A stretch of DNA of 64,000 nt, taken from contig NZ_SMMX01000012.1 of NCBI RefSeq assembly GCF_004345005.1, forward strand, positions 1 to 64,000, written 5' to 3'. The first letter of the stretch is position 1, and each line of letters begins with the position of its first letter. Position numbers and translations under genes: made by a program. Positions 8,481 through 16,901 of this stretch are shown in pieces. The DNA comes from Extibacter muris. Lineage in GTDB: Bacteria > Bacillota > Clostridia > Lachnospirales > Lachnospiraceae. Under the pieces are notes generated by a model. That model was not told the origin of the DNA and did no database searches. It saw nothing but the letters and a program-made list of their open reading frames with translations.

Positions 8481-9233
8481 ATGGATATTCAGAAAATTAT
8501 CAGCTTAGTAACAAAGACGCAGGGGTTAATTAAGAACCGTGAAATGGCCGCTCATGTGGAAGAGAAGGGCCTTGCAGACTATGTAACGCAAGTAGATATT
8601 GCCGTGCAAAATTTCTTAAAAAAGGAGCTGTTTGCCCTTGCACCGGATATTCAATTTCTCGGAGAAGAAACTGGATTGCAGGAAATAAAGGCGGATAGCT
8701 TTTGGATTTTAGACCCTGTTGACGGGACCACAAACCTTATGCATGATTACCAGCACAGCGTTGTATCTTTAGCCCTTTGCCGCCAGGGGGAAATTGTTAT
8801 GGGGATCGTGTATGATCCCTTCCATGAAGAAGTGTTTTCAGCGATTAAGGGAAAGGGCAGCTTCCTAAACGGACAACCCATACATATATCAAATGAAAAA
8901 AGACTATCAGACACGATAATCGGACTGGGAACAGCAAAAAGAGAGCTGGCCGATGAAAACTTTGCCCGGTTCCGCAGGGTGTTCGGCCAGTGTCAGGATG
9001 TCCGCAGGATCGGCTCTGCCGCGCTGGAGCTGGCATATACCGCCTGTGGCAGACAGGGAGGCTATTTTGAGATATATCTGAATCCCTGGGATTATGCTGC
9101 CGGTATGCTTCTAATTCAGGAAGCCGGCGGTAAAGTAACTGATTTTACGGGAAAGCCGCTTGATCCGAGAAAAGGCGGCAGCGTAGCAGGAACAAACGGA
9201 TATATCCATACAGAACTGCTAAATCTGCTGTAA
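8481..9233 (+). CDS. Inositol monophosphatase family protein
   Basis: 250 residues from ATG 8481, preceded by GGAGGAAA; an upstream ATG at 8439 has no ribosome site. Metal-binding motifs of the Mg-dependent, Li-sensitive phosphatase superfamily are intact: GEETG (about 61-65), WILDPVDGTTN (about 75-85) and the C-terminal NPWDYAAGMLLIQEAGG. It may act on inositol phosphates, 3'-phosphoadenosine phosphate or a sugar phosphate; the sequence does not decide. It lies inside a pair of imperfect direct repeats with the beta-lactamase gene. Confidence 0.87.
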   Translation: MDIQKIISLVTKTQGLIKNREMAAHVEEKGLADYVTQVDIAVQNFLKKELFALAPDIQFLGEETGLQEIKADSFWILDPVDGTTNLMHDYQHSVVSLALCRQGEIVMGIVYDPFHEEVFSAIKGKGSFLNGQPIHISNEKRLSDTIIGLGTAKRELADENFARFRRVFGQCQDVRRIGSAALELAYTACGRQGGYFEIYLNPWDYAAGMLLIQEAGGKVTDFTGKPLDPRKGGSVAGTNGYIHTELLNLL

Positions 9234-9285
9234 GAAGTGTGTTCCCTTTTCAGGAGTAGGTGAGAATATAGCAATACTTTTGAGT

Positions 9286-9323
9286 AGCTAATATCTCATG
9301 GACAAATAAACAAATCGGGACTT
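9286..9323 (+). repeat. Imperfect direct repeat, copy 2
   Basis: Matches 7444-7481 (AGCTAATA then AATAAACAAATCGG). The two copies bracket 1.84 kb containing the beta-lactamase-like and IMPase genes. Confidence 0.6.
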
Positions 9324-9343
9324 AAAAAGAGGAAACTTACAAA

Positions 9344-9610
9344 TTGCTAATGGTACAAGTTGATTATGTTATGAAACAAATAACAGAATACAATGCCTAC
9401 GATTTTGAGATAATCGGAATCATTGGTGCAAATCGTTCGCCAACCTGCGGCGTGGAAACCACATCAGATTTTAATAAAGAGATAAGCGGTAAAGACGTTT
9501 TTATGAGCGAACTTATCAATAGAATAAATGCGGAAAACTTGAATATTCCTATGCTGGGCATCAAAAGCACTGATAATATTCTTGACCAAGTGAGGTCTAT
9601 TATTAAGTAA
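9344..9610 (+). pseudogene. C-terminal fragment of a DUF523/TudS-like protein
   Basis: The frame reads FEIIGIIGANRSPTCGVE, a conserved Cys motif of the TudS/CD3072-type family, and ends NILDQVRSIIK. The N-terminal half with the other Fe-S cysteines is absent: upstream DNA jumps directly to the end of repeat copy 2. Non-functional remnant. Confidence 0.6.
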
Positions 9611-9668
9611 AATTTTTTCTGGGAGTAACGCAACAGAAAAATATATGTGAATTTATGGAGGGGATGCG

Positions 9669-10021
9669 ATGCTTGAAAATATACCATCTCATTTAACTAT
9701 GACGGAATTGCTTGGACAATCCTTGCTTGAAGTTTGGCAAGCGTTATGTTTGGCCTTTGTGGCCTATACGCTAAAAGTAATTGCATTGGATTCATGATTA
9801 TCTTTGGAAAAGATGAAAGAACAAAATTTGAAGATATAAGGGGTACTCTTTCTGACGCCGTTTGCAGGCAATATGATGAGGCAAAAACCTATCGTGACGG
9901 GAAATGGGTCATGTTTGAACCGACCAATACGGCTGATTTTGACGATGAAAACACCATCATTCTGCGTGTGGAATTAACGGATGGCCTGTTGCTCTCGCAT
10001 GGGACTAGATATGAGTTTTAG
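9669..10021 (+). pseudogene. Degenerate DUF3788-like gene
   Basis: Starts at ATG 9669 behind GGAGGGG but meets a stop at 9795-9797. A second frame (from about 9734) carries IIFGKDERTKFEDIRGTLSD and YDEAKTYRDGKWVMFE, characteristic of DUF3788 proteins. A frameshift and probably a deletion separate the halves. An intact DUF3788 gene lies at 14264-14692. Confidence 0.55.
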
Positions 10022-10474
10022 CCTTTCACAGCCGATGGAGGTGCCAAATATGCGGAATTTCTCTATGCCGGAATACATACCTCCGACTTTAGAATTGGAT
10101 GAACTTATGCGACTGAAGCGCGGTTTGGAAATGACAGTTTCAAAAGAGGCATCAGACAGCATAACGTCTGAATTGCCGTTAACACTAAATTCAACACCTG
10201 CAGAACGCGCGGAATGGGTGGAAAAGGTAATGAAAATGGTGCCGGCTGGTATATAGAAGAAAATCAGTTATATACGAAAATGTTTACCTGTGAATGTCCG
10301 ATGCTAGAGAAGGCGGCTCTTTTACAATCTCTAACTTGGTGCCACTGTACTGCAGGATATAATAAGAAACTTTTTGAACTTGTTTTTGAGATTCCCGTGT
10401 ATGTGGAAATATTGCAAAGCATACGACAGGGATTTGATTTTTGTCTGCTGAGAGTCACGTTTAGCAAAGATTAG
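10002..10474 (+). pseudogene. Frameshifted DUF6144-like Cys-containing protein
   Basis: Two overlapping frames form one broken gene. The first runs to a stop at 10254-10256; the second (GAGWYIEENQLYTKMFTCEC) ends with SLTWCHCTAGYNKKLFELVF and SIRQGFDFCLLRVTF, which resembles DUF6144-type proteins with metal-binding cysteines. The frameshift lies near 10230-10245. Family call is tentative. Confidence 0.4.
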
Positions 10475-10499
10475 GATTTATTTTACATTAGGAGATGCC

Positions 10500-10850
10500 A
10501 TGAAAGGATTTAACCGACAAAACCAATTATTTTCCCTCTGCGGTTTGAATTGTGGGCTTTGCCCCATGTTTTTGAATAAAAACTGCCCTGGCTGCGGCGG
10601 CGGTGAGGGAAATCAATCGTGCAAAATCGCAAGATGTAGCATGGAGCACGACGGCGCCCAATACTGTTTCCAATGCAGCGAATACCCTTGCGAAAAATAA
10701 GATCATATTGACGACTTTGATTCCTTTATAACACACCGAAACCAAAAATCTGATATGGAAACACTGACGCTCAAAGAAAAAAGTGCTTTTGTCGCCGGAT
10801 TACTGCAGGATGCAGCGACAACGAAAAATATCAACCTAAGACTCCATTAG
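10500..10850 (+). pseudogene. DUF3795 family gene with one in-frame stop
   Basis: Reads as 117 codons in one frame interrupted only by TAA at 10698-10700, where SEYPCEK is followed in frame by DHIDDFDSFITHRNQ; family members have a Tyr there, so a single base change explains the stop. The Cys-rich N-terminus (CGLNCGLCPMFLNKNCPGC) is typical of DUF3795, a likely metal-binding fold. The body is also shortened: the end (TLTLKEKSAFVAGLLQD) looks like the normal C-terminus joined after an internal deletion. Confidence 0.7.
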
Positions 10851-10947
10851 AAAAAGGGATAATTTGAATATGCTATGATTTTTGTTCATGAACCAGTGCT
10901 TATAGCTCATCTAATCTTCCCTTCTCTCAATTAAATATTTTGAAACT

Positions 10948-10975
10948 GCGCCACATATTTTTGATGGCGCTTTTT
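10948..10975 (+). terminator. Intrinsic terminator
   Basis: Stem GCGCCA/TGGCGC (10948-10953, 10965-10970) followed by TTTTT. Confidence 0.6.
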
Positions 10976-10987
10976 CTTTGTAACAGA

Positions 10988-11019
10988 GCGCAAAGGTATT
11001 GGAAGCCTTTGCGCTTTTT
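10988..11019 (+). terminator. Intrinsic terminator
   Basis: Stem GCGCAAAGG/CCTTTGCGC (10988-10996, 11006-11014) then TTTTT; only 18 nt after the previous hairpin. Confidence 0.7.
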
Positions 11020-11920
11020 ATTAACAGAACTCAATAAGGAGGAACGCGCAGACGATGTGATTGCCTACCATCTCCGGCAGGCGTTTAAGCCCGGCGAAGT
11101 CTCGCCGGAAGAAGCAAATCAAATTGGTCGGAAGTTGGCATTGAAGCTGACGAAAGGCAACCACGCTTTTGTCGTCTGCCCCCATATTGATAAGCACCAC
11201 GTTCATACATCATCATAAATTCTACGACGCTGGACTGCCAGAAGAAGTTCCGTAATTTCTGGGGTTCCACCTGGGCGATCCGGCGCATGAATGACAAGCT
11301 GTGCCTGGAGCATGGTCTTTCCATCGTAGAAAATCCAAAATCCAGCCGCAACCACTACGGCACATGGCTGGGGAGTAACCGGCAGCCGGGATTGAAGTCA
11401 ACCGGGAACGAAAGCACCTTCGGTATCGTCTGTCGCCGGAAGATCGATATACCCGGTGCGATACGCTGAAAGGCGACTATACGGAGCCGGCCATCAAAGA
11501 ACGGATTGCCGGAACCCGGACGATAACGCCCCGCCGCACTTCTCCCCAAAAGCCGGTTTCTAAAGTCGGTCTGCTGGTGGATATTGAGGCGGCGATCCGC
11601 GCTGGCAAAGGTCCGGGTTATGAACGGTGGGCGAAGGTGTTTAATCTGAAACAGCTATCCCAGGCGGTAATCTATCTCAAAAAGCATGGCGATATGAGCT
11701 ATGAGGACTTGCAGAAAAAATCGGACGCTGCCATTGCCAGCTTCAATGCGCTTTCGGTGCAGATCAAGGAACTGGAATCACAAATGACTGCCAACGGAGA
11801 CAGAGCGTGAACTACGCCAAAACGCGGGTGGTCTATGTGGAATACCGGAAATCCGGGAACGGATTCCTGCCTCATACGCAATCTTACGTAAGATTGCATT
11901 GCTTGCCGTTAGTCGTATCC
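11020..11920 (+). pseudogene. Relaxase (mobilisation nuclease) pseudogene
   Basis: Three frames carry consecutive relaxase segments. First DVIAYHLRQAFKPGEVSPEE, then HIDKHHVH (the metal-binding His motif) up to a frameshift near 11213. The second frame continues NSTTLDCQKKFRNFWG and LCLEHGLSIVENPK. After about 11394 a third frame gives RCDTLKGDYTEPAIKERIAG, GKGPGYERWAKVFNLKQLSQ and the coiled tail to 11810; a further shift adds YAKTRVVYVEYRKSGNGF. This is a MobP-like relaxase of the Firmicutes ICE type. It shows that a conjugative or mobilisable element once occupied this region. Confidence 0.8.
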
Positions 11921-11945
11921 CCTTAAAATGGCGCAAAAAACGGAG

Positions 11946-12038
11946 GAATTGATCCACGGAAATGTTCAGCAGGGTGACAAGCCGGTAAAACGTGTTCAAG
12001 CTGGGATGTTCTCCCCGATTCTCAATATTCATGATGAA
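11946..12038 (-). pseudogene. XRE-family repressor C-terminal fragment
   Basis: The minus strand reads FIMNIENRGEHPSLNTFYRL followed by VTLLNISVDQF, the recognition helix and last helix of a Cro/CI-type HTH. The first helices are missing, so this is a remnant of an element-borne repressor. Confidence 0.6.
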
Positions 12039-12073
12039 GCCTTTTGAAAAAAATGGGCCTGCTATAATGTGCC

Positions 12074-12241
12074 AATGAATGCAGCACAACCGAATGGTTA
12101 TGATGTTATTATGGCAAGTGGTATGTTGGGCTTTCTTCTGCCAGAAAAAATTGATGAAAAATCGGCGGAAAGCATTACCCTGCTAAGTGACAATCAGTTT
12201 TGGAACAACTGTCAAAAATCAATCGAGCGTTCCTTAAAGTG
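12074..12241 (+). other. Unidentified 55-codon open frame in remnant region
   Basis: An open frame from ATG 12074 gives coherent protein-like sequence (GYDVIMASGMLGFLLPEKID) ending at TGA 12239-12241. No ribosome site and no recognised domain. It may be part of a larger broken gene; low confidence that it is expressed. Confidence 0.25.
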
Positions 12242-12307
12242 AAACAAATCATAATGTCCGATTCCAGTTTATTAAGTGGCACAATGATATTACTCTTGCT
12301 GTAATGA

Positions 12308-12661
12308 ATTAGTGAGGGCCTTGCTGAAAACTTCGCTACTTCCCTATATGGTGAGGAAAATGTAGGGCCGTGGGTAAGCAAGACAGATATGGAAACTTTG
12401 AATGGATATATCAAGCCTATCATTAGGGAAAGTCTTGATGAACAGGGCTTAGATAACCTGACAGCATATCTATATGGTGATGAAATGGAAAAAATGCAAA
12501 ATTATTTTCCTGTTGGTTTGCCCTATTGTGCCGGATACGCTTGTGGCTATCATATGATAAAATATTATTTGCAAAAGACTGGGAAATCTATCATTCGAGC
12601 TACTTTAACACCCGCTGACGAAATACAGAAAGAAGTAAAGGGATTTTGGAATGAGGTCTGA
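12308..12661 (+). pseudogene. DUF2268 protease-like gene, 5'-truncated
   Basis: The frame opens directly after a stop at 12305 without a start and reads ISEGLAENFATSLYGEENVG, later YCAGYACGYHMIKYYLQKTG and TLTPADEIQKEV. This is the C-terminal half of the predicted Zn-protease family DUF2268; the HExxH half is gone. In Firmicutes this domain is often encoded beside a MerR/TipAS regulator, as in the next remnant. Confidence 0.6.
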
Positions 12662-12664
12662 AAA

Positions 12665-12855
12665 ATGACAGTACATGAAGTTGCAAAGCTAACCGGCATT
12701 AAAAATTCTACCCTTGTTCGGATGATATGTTGATGTGCTTGGGCGAAGTCTATCAAACTGATGAACGATTTTCGGACTATATCAATAGATTTGCCACATG
12801 GAATATCGCAGAGTTTTTCGGAGAGGCAATTAAAGCACATTGTCGTAATAAATAG
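12665..12855 (+). pseudogene. MerR-type regulator with TipAS-like tail, internally deleted
   Basis: ATG 12665 starts MTVHEVAKLTGIKNSTLVRM, the first helices of a MerR DNA-binding domain, then stops at TGA 12731. The following frame gives MCLGEVYQTDERFSDYINRF and AEFFGEAIKAHC, which matches the end of TipAS antibiotic-binding domains. The middle of the gene is deleted. Confidence 0.6.
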
Positions 12856-12964
12856 TAATCTATAACCATCTGCCGCACGACGGTAAAAGAAAAAAGCCGT
12901 CGTACAGCAGTCATTTTTTCGCGTCCCTAAAACATCACGGCGGCAAAAGGAGGTTGCTGCAGTG

Positions 12965-13060
12965 ATGCGAGATAATATACGACAAAATGTGGTAAGGATT
13001 GCTTCTCAAAAAAAGTTCTCCCGACTTATGGGATCATTCCGGCAACTCATACGAAAATAA
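12965..13060 (+). other. Short open frame (31 codons) with ribosome site
   Basis: AAAAGGAGG at 12945-12953 precedes ATG 12965 by 11 nt; the product would be a basic 31-residue peptide (MRDNIRQNVVRIASQKKFSR...). It looks like the N-terminus of a truncated gene rather than a real small protein. The remaining 13061-13320 holds no gene I can support. Confidence 0.25.
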
Positions 13061-13320
13061 TTACTACTTAAATGACTACGCTTTTGCCTATCCCCTTGTA
13101 AAATGCACTGAGAACATTGGAACGATATACAACTTGACTATGTGTGCAATGTACGGCAATATACTCATGGTCGAAGGCCATTTCAAACAGTGCCACATTG
13201 CAAAAGGGCATTGTGTGAATAGCACAGCCCAAAATAACGTGGTATGATGTGAGCATCATAGGGATGAGCCAAACGACATTTTGCTCGTAGCTATGAACAT
13301 CAATTATAGGAGGTGCTGCA

Positions 13321-14250
13321 ATGCACGCATGGGAAGCAATCGAACAATCTTTGACCTTTATCGAGGAACACCTGGCTGAAGAAATCTCGACAGAGACGCT
13401 GGCAAACACCGTCGGCCTGTCCCCTTTCTATTTCCAGCGCTTGTTCAAGCGATTGGTAAATAAATCGGTTCAGGAATATGTGAAACTCCGCCGTTTGGCG
13501 AAGGTAATCGAGAATCTGAGCGACTCGGAGCAGAGAATCCTTGACGTTGCCTTGGACTACGGCTTTTCCAGCCATGCGAACTTTACGCGGGCTTTCAAGG
13601 AAACGTATGGGATCACACCCGAAGACTACAGGAGGGATTTACCAATGCTCAACACATTTGACAAGCCGGAGGTTTCCATGAATTACGTCCTGGTTGACGA
13701 AGGGGTCCCGCTGGTGGCGGGAGATATCGTTTTGGAAATCCAGAGAAAGTCGCTGGCGAACCCGGAAATCTACCTTGGTCTGGAAACCGCAGTTCATATT
13801 TCTGAGCAGATTCCGGCCGGTGAAAGCACTGGCGTAGATGCGCCGGGTCAGCTTTGGAAACGGTATCATACGGAGAAAGCCTCAATTGCAGCCATCCTCG
13901 ATACCCGCGTGGAAATGGGGATGTCCCATACGGAAGATGCTACACAAGGCCTTTTCACCTATTTTGCGGGTGGCCTTGCCCAAAATGTTCAGGGCCAGTT
14001 GCAGGGTGGCTTCGTAAAGAAAGAACTTCCGGCAGGCGAGTACATCGTTTGCAAAATCGAAGCAGAGAAATTCGAGGATTTGGTGACGGTCGCTTTGGAT
14101 CAGGCCAGCAAGTACCTTTTCGGTACATGGTTGCCTCACCACAACCTGACCACGGAGCCTTTCTCTGCAGAGAAGTATTACCGAGATGCGAAGGACATGG
14201 CCTACATGGAAATTTGGGTCAAGCCTTTGCCGCAGGATAGCAGTGTCTAA
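13321..14250 (+). CDS. AraC family regulator with GyrI-like effector domain
   Basis: 309 residues. The first 100 residues form two HTH motifs of the AraC/XylS type (LANTVGLSPFYFQRLFK; VALDYGFSSHANFTRAF), ending in ITPEDYRR. Residues about 120-305 match the GyrI-like/SOUL ligand-binding fold with VEMGMSHTED and LPAGEYIVCKIEA. Such proteins (Rob/BmrR-like) sense drugs or other small hydrophobic molecules. The downstream DUF3788 gene starts 13 nt after the stop and is probably co-transcribed. Confidence 0.88.
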   Translation: MHAWEAIEQSLTFIEEHLAEEISTETLANTVGLSPFYFQRLFKRLVNKSVQEYVKLRRLAKVIENLSDSEQRILDVALDYGFSSHANFTRAFKETYGITPEDYRRDLPMLNTFDKPEVSMNYVLVDEGVPLVAGDIVLEIQRKSLANPEIYLGLETAVHISEQIPAGESTGVDAPGQLWKRYHTEKASIAAILDTRVEMGMSHTEDATQGLFTYFAGGLAQNVQGQLQGGFVKKELPAGEYIVCKIEAEKFEDLVTVALDQASKYLFGTWLPHHNLTTEPFSAEKYYRDAKDMAYMEIWVKPLPQDSSV

Positions 14251-14263
14251 GGAGGGAATTGGG

Positions 14264-14692
14264 ATGGATTGGAATATGCTCTATTCAAATGTAACGCCGC
14301 CAACATGGGAGCAGGTCACAGAATATATCGGCAGCCCGTTATGGGCAGACTTCAATGAGCATATTCAGTCCACCTACCAGATTACGCCCTACATGGAACA
14401 CAGTCGTTGTTCCATGCAGGCTGGCTGGAACGTTAAGTATAAAAAGGGTGGGAAATCCCTTTGTACGCTCTACCCGATGGAAGGCCATTTTATCGTCCTC
14501 GTGGTTATAGGAAGCCATGAGCTTACAGAGGCAGAACTTCTTATGCCGCTATGTTCTGAGTATGTGCAGTCGGTATTCAAAAAAACGAAAACTGGGAATG
14601 GACAGAAGTGGTTGATGCTAGAGGTACGGGATAGTGAGATTATGGAGAATGTCTTTCGCCTCATCAATCTTCGAAAGCGTATACCGTCATAA
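14264..14692 (+). CDS. DUF3788 family protein
   Basis: 142 residues from ATG 14264, behind AAGGAGGG; an open ATG at 14186 lies inside the upstream gene. Conserved features include GSPLWADFNEHI, MQAGWNVKYKKGGKSLCTLY and a KWLMLEV segment near the end. Function unknown; coupled to the AraC-GyrI gene, a common pairing in Firmicutes. Confidence 0.75.
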   Translation: MDWNMLYSNVTPPTWEQVTEYIGSPLWADFNEHIQSTYQITPYMEHSRCSMQAGWNVKYKKGGKSLCTLYPMEGHFIVLVVIGSHELTEAELLMPLCSEYVQSVFKKTKTGNGQKWLMLEVRDSEIMENVFRLINLRKRIPS

Positions 14693-14862
14693 CGGGAAAT
14701 ATTGTGGCTCAATTTAGTGGGCCACAATATTTCCTATTTTATACTCAGAGAATGAAAGCGCATTATTCGACAAGCCTTTGTGAAGATAGCAACATTATGC
14801 AAGAAAATGAGATACGCATGAACTATAATGATATAATTGGAATAACTTTGTGGAGGTGACGT

Positions 14863-15458
14863 ATGAATAACTCTGACAGCAGAATTGTTTTTGATGAAAA
14901 ACTCAATATAGAGATATTATCAATGACAGGAATGATAGAAAATTTACCTCCACATTTCCATGATTACTATGAATTAGGATATATAGAGAGCGGAAGCCGA
15001 CGGGTAATCTGTCAAGGCAAGGAGTATACAATAGGGAAAAATGATCTGCTCCTATTTAACCCTAATGACAATCATACTTGTTTGGAATTGAAAAAAGAAG
15101 TGTTGGATTTTAGATGTTTTCATATCACTACTGAGCGTATGGAAGAATTGGCGTTGGAATGTATAGGATATGCCATATGTCCATATTTTGAGCCGCAGAT
15201 TGTTCACCAAAGTGATCTTATTCCGCAAATTAAAGAATTGATTGATTTAATTGAAAATGGATCGTATTGTGATTTGCAAAAGGAAGAACTGCTTTATATG
15301 ATCATCGGCGATTTGGTCGCAGATTATGCTCAATCATTGGAATGCGAACAAATATCACCTATCAGCTTGGTTTTAGCAGCCAGAGTCACTTTACTAATTT
15401 TTTCAAAAAATATGCCAGAGTGACTCCGAAACAATATAACAAACTTTATAATGCTTAA
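14863..15458 (+). pseudogene. AraC family regulator lacking most of its HTH
   Basis: Residues 1-165 are an AraC-type cupin sensor domain (LPPHFHDYYELGYIESGSRR and NDLLLFNPNDNHTC). After ISLVLAARVTLLIF the frame stops at 15421, yet another frame supplies SHFTNFFKKYARVTPKQYN, the normal end of an AraC second HTH. A deletion of roughly 60-70 codons plus a frame change removed the DNA-binding domain, so the gene is dead. Confidence 0.75.
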
Positions 15459-15553
15459 AAGAAGCTTTCTGCGTGGAAAGGGGGTAGCGACATGGGAAAT
15501 TAGCTGTATTTGATATATCTGAACCGGGCGGTAAAATTGCAGAAAAGCTGCTT

Positions 15554-15997
15554 GTGCTGTTAAACACCCGTCAGCGTCAGGAGTTAGTAAATTATCTTCT
15601 TGATTCCGAAAAGAAACAGAATAATCCGGCTAACAGCCCATGCGCCATTTCCGAAAATTATAGGGTGCAGACAGCCATTGATGAACCGTTTACAGAAATT
15701 CAAATGGACGATTTATATTTCTGCCAGGAGCAACGGCTTGTATGTATTGGCGAGCAGGTAATCAAATTAACGGCTAAGGAATTTGACATCCTTGCTTTGT
15801 TAATTACACACCCGAAGCGGGTATTTACTTATGAGCTGATTATGAAATTGGTCTGGAATGAGGATTATACCTGCTACTCCCGCAAGGCAGTCAATAACCA
15901 TGTGAGCAATCTTCGGAAAAAGCTGAAAATTACACCGGATTCTCCGGATTACATCAAAAGCGTTGTTGGTGTTGGATATAAATTTGAAGTGCCGTAA
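15554..15997 (+). pseudogene. Winged-helix regulator with frameshift at codon 2
   Basis: The C-terminal 90 residues form an OmpR/PhoB-type winged helix (KLTAKEFDILALLITHPKRV, VNNHVSNLRKKL, VVGVGYKFE) without a receiver domain. The frame extends upstream to GKLAVFDISEPGGKIAEKLL, and the expected ATG at 15493, behind AAAGGGGG, is out of frame by one base: one more G in ATGGGAAA would restore MGKLAVFD. Translation may instead start at GTG 15554 (147 residues). It lies directly before the van cluster but no role there is known. Confidence 0.6.
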
Positions 15998-16103
15998 TAT
16001 AAACTATGGAATCAGAGGGAGGTTGGATGTAACTAAGTCGTGGTTGTCGCACCGGTTCGCTTTGCTTATTATCGGCTATCTTAAAGCCCAGAAGTAAGCT
16101 GCC

Positions 16104-16132
16104 TTGACGATTATCTATAATTATGCTACCAT
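16104..16132 (+). promoter_or_regulatory. Candidate vanR promoter
   Basis: TTGACG (16104-16109), 17-nt spacer, TACCAT (16127-16132). The region 15998-16202 has no gene. The -10 is weak, and I see no TCGTANGAAA-type VanR box here. Confidence 0.35.
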
Positions 16133-16202
16133 CGGCTGATAATATTATAACGTTTTGGTGCATAATAAAGTCAGACTGATTGTGAACGTAAGGAGCAATG
16201 CA

Positions 16203-16901
16203 ATGAATGAAAAAATCTTAGTGGTTGATGATGAAAAAGAGCTGGCCGATTTAGTGGAAGTCTATCTGAAAAACGATGGATATACTGTTTATAAATTTTA
16301 CAACGGTACGGATGCGTTAAAGTGCATTGAGTCCGTCCACCTGGATTTAGCCATATTAGATATTATGCTCCCGGATATTGACGGCTTTCAAATTTGCCAG
16401 AAAATCCGGGAGAAATTTTATTTTCCTGTGATTATGCTGACAGCAAAAGTAGAGGATGGGGATAAAATCATGGGGCTATCCATTGCGGATGACTATATCA
16501 CGAAGCCGTTCAACCCACTGGAAATGGTTGCCAGAGTGAAAGCGCAGTTAAGGCAGTATATGAGATACAGACAACCACCACTCAAACAGGAGGATGAACG
16601 CAGCGAATACGATATAAGAGGAATGACGATCAGTAAGAACAGCCATAAATGTATCTTATTTGGAAAAGAGCTTCAGCTGACACCGACGGAGTTCTCTATT
16701 CTCTGGTATCTGTGTGAAAACCAGGGGAAGGTTGTCTCAACGGAGGAACTATTTGAAGCGGTATGGGGAGAAGAATACATGGAAAACAATAATACTGTTA
16801 TGGCCCATATCGGTCGGCTCAGAGAGAAAATGAAAGAACGGGCAAAAAACCCTAAATTCATAAAAACTGTGTGGGGAGTGGGATATACCATTGAAAAATA
16901 G
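16203..16901 (+). CDS. vanR: VanR-type response regulator (vanD cluster)
   Basis: 232 residues from ATG 16203 (ribosome site AAGGAGC); a longer frame starts at 16155 without one. OmpR-family layout: receiver with DDE near the N-terminus, phospho-acceptor Asp in LDIMLPDIDG (about residue 53), and KPF Lys, then a winged helix ending VWGVGYTIE. Phosphorylated by VanS, it should activate the resistance operon. One Gly is missing before ADDYITKPF (the family normally has GADDY), which might alter the active-site loop. vanS overlaps its end. Confidence 0.9.
   Translation: MNEKILVVDDEKELADLVEVYLKNDGYTVYKFYNGTDALKCIESVHLDLAILDIMLPDIDGFQICQKIREKFYFPVIMLTAKVEDGDKIMGLSIADDYITKPFNPLEMVARVKAQLRQYMRYRQPPLKQEDERSEYDIRGMTISKNSHKCILFGKELQLTPTEFSILWYLCENQGKVVSTEELFEAVWGEEYMENNNTVMAHIGRLREKMKERAKNPKFIKTVWGVGYTIEK

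Noticed and set aside
12999-13247. 82-codon open frame before the AraC gene
   Set aside because: No ribosome site, no domain, overlaps another short frame; likely chance.
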